This document shows, one piece after another, positions 45,011 to 56,253 of a stretch of 64,000 nucleotides of DNA. The translations under genes and the position numbers were made by a program. The notes below the pieces were generated by a model. The model was not told where the DNA came from and did not search any database. It was given only the letters and a program-made list of their open reading frames with translations. Position 1 is the first letter of the stretch. Every line of letters starts with the position of its first letter. Source of the DNA: Campanula takesimana (taxonomy: Eukaryota > Streptophyta > Magnoliopsida > Asterales > Campanulaceae); NCBI GenBank assembly GCA_026119855.1, contig JAOWBW010000162.1:749076-813075 (forward strand), written 5' to 3'.

Positions 45011-45541
45011 CTCATTCCGTCCTAAAATAATCTTCTCACTTTTCTTTTTTATCATTACTATGAATGAACTTGGAGTAATATTTTTAGATTGATTTAATTC
45101 TATTAATAAAAATCCAAAACTTGTACTCATTCCGTCCTAAAGTATTTGTCCACCTTTCCTTTTTAGTCTGTCCTAGAGTATATGTCTACTTCCTAAAATG
45201 ACAAATAATCTTTACTATTCTTCCTACTCATTCTCTCTCCTACTTACTTTTATACTCACAATACCAATCAACTTACTATTCTCTCCCACTCATTTTCTCT
45301 TTTACTTTACCTTTATACTCACAACACTTACATCACTTTCACTATTTCTTAATCTCCGTGCAAATGAGAGGGTGGATATATACTCTAAGACGGAGGGAGT
45401 AATTGATACTCCATTAACGATATTACCAATAACAAGTGTTAGATTTTTGTTTGGATAGTTAAATCAATTTAAACTTATTGGTCAAATTCCATTCGCAATA
45501 ATAGCTGGAAAAGTAAGAAAATCATTTTGGGACGGAGGGAG
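45011..45541. mobile_element. Stowaway MITE carrying a second MITE
   Basis: The outer ends are CTCATTCCGTCCTAAAATAATC and ATCATTTTGGGACGGAGGGAG; the outer interior matches 9225-9473. It is split at a TA by the inner element 45126-45399. Confidence 0.9.
45126..45399. mobile_element. Inner Stowaway-like MITE
   Basis: CTCATTCCGTCCTAAAGTATTTG and ATATACTCTAAGACGGAGGGAG are the ends, with TA at 45124-45125 and 45400-45401. Its interior (CTCCTACTTACTTTTATACTC) is shared with 19241-19515. Confidence 0.9.
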
Positions 45542-46076
45542 TACTAAATACAATAATACTCGCTCCGTATTCAGATGAATATTTGAATTTTATTTTAATA
45601 ACACTTAGAGAATGTGTGCTTTTTTTATACATTTCAGTGACAAAAATACATAAATATTTGTTACTCCCTTTCTAAATATTTACACACATAAAATAGATAA
45701 TAAAAAAAAGAGAATATTTTCCTTTTATGTCCACGCAATGGTAGTGCTCTCTATCCTAAATGGTCCTCATATGTCTCAATTTTTACAATTTGAATAAAAA
45801 GCAAATCTTTTTATCTCTTTATTTATTTCATTCTAAAGAAGGTCGTTTTAGAAGAGGGCAGACATTTTAAGGTCCCCTCCCCTGCGTCCTCTTTTCTTGC
45901 TATAAAGAAAAAGGGTTTCTCCAATCTTTTCCCTCATTTTAAAGCACACGTAAATTAGACTGCATGGCCACTTAGAAGTGTCTGTCAATTGTTGCTTTCT
46001 AGTCAAAAATCTTTAATTCATCATCTCTTCCAAATACTGCATGTTATGGTGTGACCCTGTTTACTTTTAAAAATTA
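45542..46076. other. AT-rich intergenic DNA
   Basis: No coding or repeat structure beyond A/T runs. AGACTGCATGGCCACTTAGA near 45958 is ordinary single-copy-looking sequence. Confidence 0.45.
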
Positions 46077-46356
46077 CTCACTCCGTCCCAAAATTACATT
46101 GCACCATTTTGAACATGCACGAAAATTAAGAAATGAGTATATATATATATTCAAAAATATTGTGAGTGTGAAAGAGATTGTGAGTATGATAAGTTGAGTG
46201 AGATTTACAAGTGAGACCTAAACTTAAGTATGTGAGTATGACAAATGGGTAGGGAGAATAGAAAAATAATAAAATTTAAACATTTTGGGAAATGAGACTT
46301 ACCAATTAGACACTCAAAAAAGGAAATTAGTGCAAGGTGTTTTGGAACGGAGGGAG
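46077..46356. mobile_element. Stowaway-like MITE
   Basis: The ends are CTCCGTCCCAAAATTACATT and GTGTTTTGGAACGGAGGGAG. About 280 bp. Confidence 0.82.
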
Positions 46357-46466
46357 TATTATGTAACATTAAAATATTTGAAAAATAAAATAAAATTATT
46401 ATTTTTGGATGGAGGATTATATCATTGGACTGGGTATTTCACTTTGGTTTGTCAATTACTCTCTTA

Positions 46467-47265
46467 AGACCATATGCAATGGTGAGAATTTGAGGTGTTG
46501 AATGGGCATTAAACAAAGGTGGAGGTGTTGAATGGCTTCAATCGTTGTTTAATGGGGGTTGAATGGCAATTTTTGTTGAATGCATTCAACACTCGTTTAG
46601 CACAGAAGTTGTCGGCCGAGTGGTACACGCGGCGGCTACTGATAGGGCGGCCTTGACGCTTGCGGAACACGCGCCAGAAAAGGCGCGTCAAGGCATGCGC
46701 TTTTTTTTTTCTTTTTCTCTGGTTGTGACACTTGGCATTCACCCATTGGTTTTTGGAATTTCTGGTTTTATTTTCTCATCCTAATTATTTGAGCTCAATT
46801 ATTTTACAGTAAATGTTTTTTTTTTTTACACCAAAATTCATAAAAAAAAAAATTCTCTATAAATAGATGCAAGTTTCATTTGATTTGGATACCAAAAAAA
46901 AACCTCATTTTAATGAAATGGATTCCAATAATAACCATTTCAACACTCAAAAAACCCTCATATTTATTTAATTACAATTAAAAAAAATAATTAAGTATGA
47001 AGTATTTTTTTAATTATTATTGATTATTTTTATTTTTATTATTATTATTTTATTAATCATAAAAATAAAAAATAGAAAATAAAATTTAAGTGGTGGGGTA
47101 TAAGATGATGAGTGGGAAGGGTGTTGAATGTGAGTTTAAACAAACCATTGTGAGGTGTAAAGTTGAATGAGTGTTGAATGGATGAGTTGGAAGAGAGAAA
47201 AGATGATGTGGAGTGATAAAGTGAGTGTTGAATGGAAAATGTTGTTTAATCCATTGTAGATGGTC
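46467..47265. mobile_element. PIF/Harbinger-type MITE
   Basis: The inverted ends are AGACCATATGCAATGG and CCATTGTAGATGGTCT, next to TTA. Subterminal GTTGAATGG / CATTCAAC words, the TGACACTTGGC segment and the ATGAGTGGGAAGG block correspond to parts of the larger element at 54837-56776, so this is probably its deletion derivative. A GC-rich patch (CGCGCCAGAAAAGGCGCG) lies at about 46608-46690. Confidence 0.75.
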
Positions 47266-47408
47266 TTAGTCTCATAAAAATGGCTCGCCACACTTTATAA
47301 TTAACGTGTTTTATTTACTTTTGTGTTGTTTATACTGTAGTAAAGCTAAACTAATACTAATATTATTAACTTATTTAAGAATGTAAGTTTTATTAAGGAA
47401 TAATACTA

Positions 47409-47568
47409 GGGGCACAAAAATGTCACAAAATCTTGCTCACAAAATCCAAGGTGTAATAATTTAGTTGATGTTTTTAATTAGAGTGTGACGGGTCCATTAT
47501 CGATGCAACCAATAAAATATTGCCACCTCATGTTGTGACCAAGATTTTGTGAGCTTATTTTGTGCCCC
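47409..47568. mobile_element. 160-bp MITE, GGGGCACAAAA ends
   Basis: GGGGCACAAAAATGTCACAA and AGCTTATTTTGTGCCCC form the ends, with TA flanks. The family is also seen at 9966-10115 and, truncated, near 40105-40200. Confidence 0.85.
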
Positions 47569-48182
47569 TAACATTGCTCTTTATTAAGACGACTAAAAAT
47601 GAATTCACTATACTTATTATGATTATGAGACGGAGTAAAACACTTTTTGGGTGGCTTGAGGTGGAAATTTTGTTGCGATATCTTTTTTTTTCTTTAACAA
47701 TGTTAATTTGGCCAGAAGGCAAAAAGAAAGATCAAACGATAAGCCATACATTGTGAGACTTGATTTTTATTACTGAGTCACTCTTTTTTTTTTTTTTTTT
47801 TTTAAAGACTTTCGTGATATCTTGAAATAGAAAAGAGTCTTTTCTAGTATGTTTCTGTATTTCACTATTCTGGCCCAAATGGTAACTGTTAAAAGCTTAA
47901 AGTATCATACTGGGTATGAATATCATTTTTTTATACCTAATACCTGGACTTTAAATTTTGAATAAAGTTCCCAAAGAAACAATAAACATTTAATTATAGA
48001 CCTGTTAGAACTTTTGACCAATCAGAATAGTCCATTATTGTTTGAGGAATTTTATATAAGAATGTGGATAGCCATGCAATTGATTGGAATAGCCACAAGT
48101 CCCATGCATGTGTTAGAAAAGAGCATCCATTCATTGTACGTACGTACAGTAGCCCTCAAGCATTCTTGAACCAAAATCCACC
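47569..48182. other. AT-rich intergenic DNA
   Basis: A (T)19 run lies near 47786. No gene recognised. Confidence 0.5.
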
Positions 48183-48789
48183 TAGACATGCCCACGGTTC
48201 ACGTTTGAATCGGATGAACCGGCGGTTTTGAACCGTTGAAAACCGTGAATCGGACAAACCGTTGAACCGGTGAACCGTGAAGCGGCGGTTTACGGTTCAT
48301 AGATGGTTTGGACCGGCGGTTCAGACCGTTCGTTTGGACCGGCGGTTTATACTGTATAAATTTAAAATGTTTTAGAAAATTTTGAGGTAAGACTCCTAAA
48401 TGTCCCCTTAATTATAAAAGGGTAATGTTGGTTATCTCCCTCTGTGTCAATTTGCTTAATATTAATAAAATTATAAGGGTACCGTCTATTTTTTTCACAA
48501 TATTTTCATCCCACTCACACCTTAATTCCTTTAAAAATATGTAATTCAAAATTTCATTTATGTAAAGTAAAATAATTTATAATGTATCAAAAAATTATTT
48601 TTTTTAAAAAAGCAAACTTTTTACAAAATTGGATAAAAACTGCTCAAAATGTGTTTTTTTTTTTAAAAAAAAAATGAACCGGTGAACCGTACCATGAACC
48701 GTGAACCGTAAGTTAACGGTTCATAAACGGTTTTAATTTTTGGCGAACCGTGAACCGGCGGTTCATGAACCGTGAAACGGGCATGTCTA
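48183..48789. mobile_element. Non-autonomous hAT element, GAACCG words
   Basis: The ends are TAGACATGCCCACGG and CGTGAAACGGGCATGTCTA, with an 8-bp duplication AATCCACC / ACTCCACC (7 of 8). Both subterminal regions are arrays of ACCGGCGGTT and GAACCGTGAACCG words. No transposase. Confidence 0.9.
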
Positions 48790-49340
48790 ACTCCACCAGG
48801 GCCGGTCCTGTGGGTTTTTGGGCCCTAGGCAAGCCATTTGGTCGGGGTTCTTAATTTTCCCTTACAAGCAATAATGCGGTTCCATTTTCGAATATCCACA
48901 TGTAATTTTTTGTCTTTCGTTGTTGTTCTTACTAATGAAGGTGTTTTGTTTTTCGTTTTTTTTTTTTAGGTTTTAACACTATAACAGTTGTTGAATTGAA
49001 GACTATAACGACGAAACTTAAACAATTTTATTAACAAAAATATCAAGATTTTGGCTTATTGGATTTGGTATTTGGATTAAGATAATTATAAATGAAATAT
49101 GAAAACAATACAATAAATTTTAGTAATAATGCAAAAATAAATAAATAAAAATTTGATACAAACGATAAATGTAAGTAATTCATATAAATATATTGCAATA
49201 ATGTTGAAGCAATGTATTCATAGTTGCAAATAATTCTTCAGTATATAATGTACAAAGAAAAATGAAATTTGTTAATTAAATTTGAAGTAGCAGAGGAGGA
49301 AAACCAAAAAAACAAGTATAAAGAAAGGAAATCAGATTAG

Positions 49341-50102
49341 AAGAGAGAGAGAGAGAGAGAGATGTTGGGATTGGAGTCCTAAACCTAAGGGGAATCAGAG
49401 GGGGAAAAGGAGTCCAAGTCGGGGGAGTTGGTGGAGATCAAAAGGAGTTCAAAACGGAGGAGGCTTTCTGGGCGGAGGATCAAGCGGGTGCCTGGCCAAG
49501 ACCAGGCGTGCGCTCGTGAAGGCAGAAATGATCAGATTCTGGGAAAAGAATCCAGGCGGACGCCTGGTGGGGTGCGAGCGGGCGCCTGGTGCCGGATCTA
49601 GTTTCCTAATTTGTTTCCTATTTTGATTGTATCTCTTCCAAATAGACTTAGGGTTTCCTTGTACTGCTATATAAGCATGATTTCATCCAGAATATTGTGT
49701 ACCCAAAAGGAGAGAGTTAGGATATCAAGAAAGAGCACAAAATAGTGTGTAGGAGGGGGCCGGGGGCCTAGGAAAGCCATGGGGGCGATCCTACAACCCG
49801 ACCATAGTCATATTGTTTGTGTGTTCTTGGGGAGAGATAATAATATGTAGGAGAGGGTTGTTCATGGAGAGTTACTATGCTAGATCTGTGTGAGTGCATA
49901 TGTAAAGTTGTAACAATCAAACATATTATTATAGTGATATCCTGGCTTGGGGCCTCCGGATGTAGCCACGTGTGGTAGTGAACCGGGTTAACAAATTATG
50001 GTATCTTTGTCCTTTCATATTATTATTCATGTGTTGAATATTTTTTCTATGGTGATGACTGCTAGTATGGGCTAGTGGATGCGGTGATCCCCCCAATTCC
50101 CC

Positions 50103-50158
<56 letters not shown>
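49341..50158 (+). repeat. (GA)n microsatellite split by a solo LTR
   Basis: GA runs at 49341-49362 and 50107-50158 were one tract before the LTR inserted. Confidence 0.9.
49363..50106 (+). mobile_element. Copia-type solo LTR
   Basis: TGTTGGGATTGG...AATTCCCCAACA, 744 bp, with a target duplication AGAGA in the GA tract (trivially consistent there). A TATA box GCTATATAAGC lies at 49666-49676. CpG-rich words CCAGGCGTGCGC, CCAGGCGGACGCCTGG and GCGGGCGCCTGG lie at 49468-49600. No internal region. Confidence 0.85.
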
Positions 50159-50160
<2 letters not shown>

Positions 50161-50164
50161 GTAA

Positions 50165-50290
50165 GAGAAAATAAGTAAAAACATCCTGTACCATATAGCA
50201 CTCGAACTCTGGTAGATGGTTTAGCAGCGCCTACAAGTACCTTGGCAATACACCTTTATCCGCTGGGCCAAGAATTCATTTAATAAAACA
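50165..50290 (-). mobile_element. tRNA-derived SINE-like unit
   Basis: On the minus strand A-box TGGCCCAGCGG (50260-50270) and B-box GAGTTCGAGTGC (50199-50210) lie about 50 bp apart, both close to consensus. Ends not determined. Confidence 0.55.
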
Positions 50291-50409
50291 CGACTTTATT
50301 ATATATCAACTAAAAATTAAAATTTGGGGCCCCCAAAATTAGCCGAAAATTAGGGAGCCCAAGGCGGCCGACTTACTCGCCTTGAGTCAGGGTCGGGCCT
50401 GAACTCCAC

Positions 50410-51215
50410 CTACATTTGATTCAAATAAGAGTAATTTTTTCTAACATTCATTTTAAAGACTGAAATAATACTATTTACGCTGTTAAAAAAATAGGTCAAA
50501 CAATTTTCTCTCCTACTTTCATCTTATTCCTTAAAAAAAAACAAAAAACGTTTGTCTTTTTCCATTCCCAATTCTCAACAACATAGATTTTTTTTTTTCA
50601 TTTCTTTGGTGCTTATTCTTGTTATACGCATTCAACAACACAATTTTTATAATCTCAACTCGTTGAGATTACAAACTATTGTGTTGTTGATTTTTTTCCA
50701 GTTTTTTCATTTTAATGTATAATAAATTTCTCTCCTCTGTGAGAGCCTGTGTTACTTTGTTTTATGTTTGTTGTTTTTTTGTCTTAAAATGATGACAATT
50801 GTTTTTTCGCACAATGAAGTGGATGCCAATGTTCTTACTGCACAATGATGGTTCGCGGATTTTGAGATATGTGGTGGGCGTTTCCTCGTCAACCCGAATT
50901 ATGTATATTAAGAGCTAAGCGCAAAATATTACTAGAGACGAGATTTCTTAAATTCCGGATTAAAGCAGTGTCCAAGTTTTACTTGGAGTGGAATTCGACC
51001 GTCTCAAGATTTGGATTGAAAATATTGCTGTTGTAGGTTAAGCAATGCAACTGCTATTGTTATTTGGGGTGTGAGCCTCCAGTCTATGTGGTGTGCCATC
51101 ACTTTTTAACTTGTGAATAAGATTACTTTCTCGTTTGCTCAAAAAGAAAAAAAAGTCAAACAAAAGGAACCAATAAGCTCACTTTTTGTGGCTAATTAAC
51201 TATAACTATCTTATA
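50410..51215 (+). other. Possible retroposed 3' end
   Basis: No open frame. The segment ending near 51160 (AATAAGATTACTTTCTCGTTTGCTCAAAAAG then A-rich) looks like the polyadenylated end of a LINE or a processed retrocopy. No reverse transcriptase motif is present. Confidence 0.3.
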
Positions 51216-51483
51216 CTCTCTCCGGCCCAATTTAAACTTAAAAAAAAATGGGTTCAAGAATTAAGAAAAATGTGATGTGTTATGAGTGTTGATGGTTTGG
51301 TAGGAGAGAGAAAATGGGGTAAGAAATAGTTAGTAGGTAACTGTTGTGAGTATGACATGTGGGGCCCATAAATAAAAAAGTAAAAAAATAATAAAAAAAA
51401 TAATAATTCCTTTTTAGGCTTTGAAATTTAAAACGGGACATCTAAAATGAAATTTTTTGAAGTTTAAAATGGGACGGAGGGAG
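51216..51483. mobile_element. Stowaway MITE
   Basis: The ends are CTCTCTCCGGCCCAATTTAAAC and GTTTAAAATGGGACGGAGGGAG, with TA on both sides. 268 bp. Confidence 0.87.
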
Positions 51484-51485
51484 TA

Positions 51486-52650
51486 TCAGCACAAGTGACA
51501 CTTATTTCATTTTCGGTCTGTCCTAGCACAACTTAGAGCCGTCAATTTGGGCTGGCCTGGCCCGCCATGGAAAAAGGGTGGGTTGGGCCTTAAATATACC
51601 AACCCAAATACAAGTGGGCCACTTTGGGCTAGCCCATTTGGGTCACGGGCCAAAGTGGGTTCGGGGCGGGGCGGGGCGGGCCAACCCACCTTTTTTTTTT
51701 TATTTTTTTTTATTTTCCCATAAACAAAAAACCCCTCCCCTCTTTTCAATTTCATTCACACTCACACTCTGCACTCTTTCTCTCGTGTTCATATCGCCCC
51801 CGCTCCCAGCCACCGCAGCCCTCCACCGCCCCCGCTCCCAGCCACCGCCGTTCATGTCGCCACCGCCGATCTCGTTGCCCCCTACGACCTTTCCAGTTAT
51901 GTATCCATCTCTATCTATCTCTCTCTCTCTCTCTCTCTCTCTTTCTCCCTCTCGCTTTCTTGGTCTCTTTCCCAGTCGTTTTTTTTTTTTGATGCAGATC
52001 TAGTGCAGATCTAGTGCATCTATGTGCGTGTGTGTGTGTGTTTGTATGTGTACAGATCTATGTGTGTGTGTTCGTGTGTGTGTGTGTGTGTTCGTGTGTG
52101 TGTGTGTATCCATGTTTGTATGTGTGCAGATCTATGTGTTAAGGTGATCTGTAGACTGTAGCAATGGTGGAGGTGGCGGCAGCGTGGTGGAGGTGGTGGC
52201 GGCAGCGCGGTGGAGGTGGCGGTGTGTTGTGGTGGTTAATGGTGAACCGGAACATTTGGGCTCTTGGCCCGCCTGGCCCACTAACCCAAGGTGGGGTGGG
52301 TTGGGTTGGCATTTTCTCAGCCCACCAAGAATTTGGGCCAGCCCGCCCCGCCCCGTTTGAAGGTGGGTTGTGGTGGGTTGGGCCCAACCCGGCCCGCCAG
52401 CCCGTATTGACAGATCTAAGCACAAGTGACACTACCTAAAATGGAAATGTTTTAATATATTCATATCCAATCAACCACACTATTTAACCCCACTCATTCT
52501 CTATTTTCATTTTCCACCACTCATTTTATTCAACAAACACTGCTATTTACCCCACTCATTCTCTCTCTTCATTTTCTACCACACACCTACTACATTTTCT
52601 TAATCCCCGTGTCCCAAAAATTGGTGACACTTCTGCTGGGACGGAGTGAG
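51486..52650. mobile_element. Stowaway-like MITE split by a hAT element
   Basis: The left part starts TCAGCACAAGTGACAC, and the right part ends GGTGACACTTCTGCTGGGACGGAGTGAG. The left terminal 10-12 bases are missing, apparently lost at the junction with the MITE ending at 51483. The hAT element at 51533-52418 sits within it. Confidence 0.75.
51533..52418. mobile_element. Non-autonomous hAT element, GGGCTGG/CCCGCC words
   Basis: The ends are TTAGAGCCGTCAATTTGGGC and GCCCGTATTGACAGATCTA, with an 8-bp duplication AGCACAAC / AGCACAAG (7 of 8). Subterminal arrays of GGCCC and GGGTTGGG words lie at both ends. The interior has CACCGCC-rich, (CT)n and long (TG)n stretches. Open frames are low complexity. 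Confidence 0.85.
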
Positions 52651-52669
52651 TATGTACGAACACACGCTC

Positions 52670-52921
52670 TAAATTCGTGCTTCATGTCCGACCTCACTTG
52701 AAACTTATATGGTGGGTATAAAGATTAAAAAAAAGTATGATAGAGAATTAATGAGAGGAAATGTTATGAGTATAAAAGGTAAAATAAGAGAGAACATGAG
52801 TGAGAGGAATAGTGATTTGATTGATGTTATGAGTGTAAACACATTCCATTTTGGGAAGTCTCAAGTGAAGTGAGAAGGACTAAAATGGAAATGAATTTCA
52901 AATGAGTTGGGACGGAAGGAG
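52670..52921. mobile_element. Stowaway-like MITE (left end decayed)
   Basis: GTGCTTCATGTCCGACCTCACTTG pairs with CAAATGAGTTGGGACGGAAGGAG. Confidence 0.7.
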
Positions 52922-53087
52922 TACATTATAATTTATTTATATTTAAAAAAAGATGTTCCTTTTTAATAATTAATCCGTTAAACTATTAGTGTACTTGAAA
53001 GTATATGACTTTTCATTTAGAAAGGGATATCAGATGCTACTTGAGCTACACCTCTCTAGCCAAGCTAGTTGATCATTAATGCATGTT

Positions 53088-54406
53088 TAGGGGTGGCAAA
53101 ATGGGTATCCCGGATCATAATGGGTAAAACTCATACTTGTCCATTAAGATAATGGATAAACTTGGATATTACCCATTTATACCCATTATAGTTAATGGGT
53201 ATAAATGGATAATATCCAAGTTTATCCATTCTCAAATGGATATCACCCGGGTATACCCATTATTTCCACACAAATTAACTGCACTCACATTACACCCACG
53301 CCACAACCACCCCACCCCCACTCACCCTCTACCCCACCCACACCCACACCCCACCATACGTCCCATTCCAATACCGCCGTTGTTGCCGCCACCGCCCCTT
53401 ATTTCCCCACACCTCCACATTTATCATATATTTTTTTTAATATGAGTGAAAAGAAGTTTTTTTTTTTTTTTTTTTGGGTGGGGTAGGGTGGGGGTGGGGT
53501 GGGTGCTGGGGTAGTTGGGGGTGGTGGAGATGTACATTTTTTTTTTTTTATATGAGTGAAAAAAAGTTTTTTTTTTTTTTTTTTTTTTGGGTGGGGTGAA
53601 TGGGTGGGTGGGGTAGGGTGGGGGTGGGTGGGTGCTGGGGTAGTTGGGGGTGGTGGAGATGTTCATTTTTTTAATTTTTTTTAATATGAGTGAAAAGAAG
53701 TTTTTTTTTTTTTTTTTTTTTTTTGGGTGGGGTAGGGTAGGGGTGGGGTGGGTGCTGGGGTAGTTGGGGGTGGTGGAGATGTTCATTTTTTTTTTTTTTA
53801 TTTAATATGAGTGAAAAGATTTTTTTTTATTTTTTTTGGGGTTGGATGGGTGGGTGGCGTAGGGTGGGGGGTGGGGTGGGGTGGGTGATGGGGTAGTTGG
53901 AGATGTTCATTTTTTTTTTTAAAATATGAGTGAAAAGAAGTTTTTTTTTTTTTTTTTTTTTTTTTGGTGGCGTGCGTGGGTGAGTGGGTGGGTGGGGTAG
54001 GGTGGGGTTGGGGTGGGTGCTGGGGTAGTTGGGGGTGGTGGAGATGTTCATATATATATTTTTTTTTAATATGAGTGATTTTTTTTTTTTTTTTGGGGGG
54101 TGGGTGGGGGGGTAGGGTGGGGGTGGGGTAGTTGGGGGTGGTGGATAGGATGGATGAAGAGGGTGGTGTTAGAGGTGTAGTGGGTAGGGTGGGGTTTTAT
54201 GGAGAGTTGGTTGGTGCAAAACTTTTGGATAAACCCATTGGTTATCCGGGTTAAAACCCATTTAATACATTAATATTGTGGGTATATATGTGTGTTTACC
54301 CATTATACCCATTACTATTATTGAGTTTAATGGATAACATCCAATAAGTTTTTTTATAATGGGTTAATGGATGGACTAATGGATTGGATAAAAAATTGCC
54401 ACCCTA
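53088..54406. mobile_element. Non-autonomous hAT element, ATGGGTAT words
   Basis: The ends are TAGGGGTGGCAAAATGGG and AAAATTGCCACCCTA, with a perfect 8-bp duplication TGCATGTT at 53080-53087 and 54407-54414. Subterminal regions repeat ATGGGTATAA and TTACCCATT. The interior holds a six-copy G-rich tandem array (53431-54160). Confidence 0.93.
53431..54160 (+). repeat. Six-copy T-tract / G-rich tandem array
   Basis: The unit is TATGAGTGAAAAGAAG, a run of 15-25 T, then 50-60 bp of GGGTGGGGTAGGGTGGGGG type, then GTAGTTGGGGGTGGTGGAGATG. Copies begin at 53441, 53551, 53685, 53806, 53925 and 54069 (spacing 110-144). Several G-quadruplex-competent tracts occur per unit. Open frames on either strand are repeat artefacts. 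Confidence 0.93.
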
Positions 54407-54836
54407 TGCATGTTTATGTTTATGTTTACATTTAACTGCCTCTCTAGTTATGTACTACTATATATATATAGATACACATTCATTATCTATAATCCTAAAT
54501 TCATCCAAGAAAGTTAACAATATTTGAAAATCTCACGTGGATGTTGGAAACTAATCGGCCTAGAACTCCATTAGGCATTCATGTAAGAATTTTCGTTAAC
54601 ATTCATTACCTTGTTAATTTCCCTATTATGGGGATAAGCTTGGAACAATGGCGGAGCTACACTATAGGGAATGAGACTTTTTTTTTTTGTTTTTTTTTTT
54701 TTTTCCGCCTTTAACTTTAGTATCAACACGTTAACCCATTGTAATTAATTTAGTCATTTTACTGTCTTTACGGTTTTAATGTCTTTTTTAAGAATGTTTA
54801 TATTTTTTTTTATTTCTTCATATAGTAGTGGGCTTA
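54407..54836. other. No gene recognised
   Basis: AT-rich, with a short (TA)n near 54460 and T runs near 54680. ACAATGGCGGAGCTACACTATAG near 54646 is a common plant retroelement-like phrase, but there is too little to classify. Confidence 0.4.
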
Positions 54837-55300
54837 GACCATGTCCAATAGTTTCAACCCCAAAAACATTCAACTACCTTAATATTACGACACCTCATCT
54901 TCTCTCTCCATCCACTTAATCATTCAACTACACTCTCAACTACCCCTCCCACAATAAGCTAGTTTAGTTTAAAATTCAACTCCTCCCAACTCATCATTCT
55001 ATACCCCACCACTTTTTATTTTATTTACAATATTTATTTTTATAATTAAAAATAAATATTGATATTAATAATTTATTATTAAAAAATAAATTATTAATGT
55101 TTTTAATTATAAATTCGAGATTTTTTTTTTAATTCAAACTTAATTAATATTTTTCGAAGCAATTAAATAAATACGAGAATATTTTAATTTTAATAAAAAT
55201 AAGAAAAATTACAATAAACTTAGCTCGTTCCACAAATGATGAAAAACAAAAAAAACATACGATACATAGACTCGACTCACAGTACAATAAAATTTAAAAA

Positions 55301-55972
55301 TCACTGATTTCCGAACTTTGCCCATATGTGTTTGACTAGATCGTTCTGCAAATGTTTATGAGCCCACTGATCACGCAAATCCGATCTAGTACGTACATGA
55401 TTTTCAAACGCTGGTAATACCTCAGTTGAGAATGGTTGTTGTGTACTAGACCCACTTGCCCCGGGCTGATCCTGATAGTCAAGCCAATTTTGAGAATACG
55501 TACCACGTTCGTCCTCAACGATCATATTATGTAATACGATACATGCTCTCATGATCATAGCCAAGTCCTCTATCTGCCACATTCGAGCTGGTTCTCGAAT
55601 TATTTTAAATCGAGCTTGGAGCACTCCAAATGCCCGTTCTATATCCTTCCGATAAGCCTCCCGGTATTTTGCAAATAACTTGTCTTCTTCACTTTGAGGA
55701 AGTTTAACGGATTTGACGAAGGTCGGACAAGAGGGGTAGATACCGTCAGCAAGATAATATGTCATATTATACTGACGTTCATTCACAAAGAAATTGACTC
55801 GTGGAGTATTTCCTGCTTCAAGATCATCGAAAACTGGTGATCGGTCCAGAACATTTATATCGTTTAATGTTCCCGGACATCCAAAAAAAGCATGCCATAT
55901 CCATAAATCATGACTGGCAACGGCTTCAAGAATAACCGTAGTGGTTCCCTTATCACCTCTAGTAAATTGCAT
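55301..55972 (-). pseudogene. PIF/Harbinger transposase, C-terminal half
   Basis: 223 codons of a DDE_4-type (HARBI1/ALP1-like) nuclease domain. Visible parts are AVASHDLWIWHAFFGCPGTL, NDINVLDRSPVF, YYLADGIYPSCPTFVKS (second catalytic Asp), RKDIERAFGVLQARFKII (catalytic Glu) and MIMRACIVLHNMIVEDER. The N-terminal helix-turn-helix part and the first catalytic Asp are absent. The frame is otherwise open to its stop, so decay after the deletion is slight. Confidence 0.92.
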
Positions 55973-55975
55973 ACC

Positions 55976-56253
55976 ATAACCATTTGTGTTGAATATTCGG
56001 GATATTCTGATTCTTGAGAGGGTAGTGGTGGTGGTGGAGGTCGTTGAAATTGCATACCATAATATGGATTCCAGGTGGGTACAGCTGAAGGCATGGCATT
56101 TGGTTGATAATAAAATTGTGGGACATTTTGAGGACGTGGTTGGTTAGAAAATTGATTTGGCGATTGAAAATCATTAGGATTGTAGTAATTTGGTGGAAAA
56201 TTACTTGAATTCTGAGTGTTGAAATAAGGATTATTCGGATTATTGGGATCCAT
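55976..56253 (-). pseudogene. Harbinger ORF1 N-terminal fragment
   Basis: It begins MDPNNPNNPYFNTQNSSNF and is rich in Asn, Pro, Phe and Gln, like the start of the Myb-like accessory protein of plant Harbinger elements. The Myb domain is missing. The frame runs into transposase DNA in the wrong phase near 55975. Confidence 0.65.

Larger units (their letters stand above)
48797..50401. mobile_element. Non-autonomous hAT element, CAGGGCCGG ends
   Basis: The ends are CAGGGCCGGTCCTGTGGG and GTCAGGGTCGGGCCTG, with a perfect 8-bp duplication AACTCCAC at 48789-48796 and 50402-50409. The left duplication overlaps that of the neighbouring hAT element. Inside are a (GA)n tract split by a Copia solo LTR (49363-50106) and a SINE-like unit. 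No transposase. Confidence 0.9.

Noticed and set aside
51507..52439. Several Pro/Gly/Trp-rich frames on both strands
   Set aside because: They are translations of GGCCC word arrays and GGTGG-type simple sequence in a hAT element.
53137..54051. His/Pro/Thr- and Lys-rich frames on both strands
   Set aside because: They are artefacts of the T-tract/G-rich tandem array.
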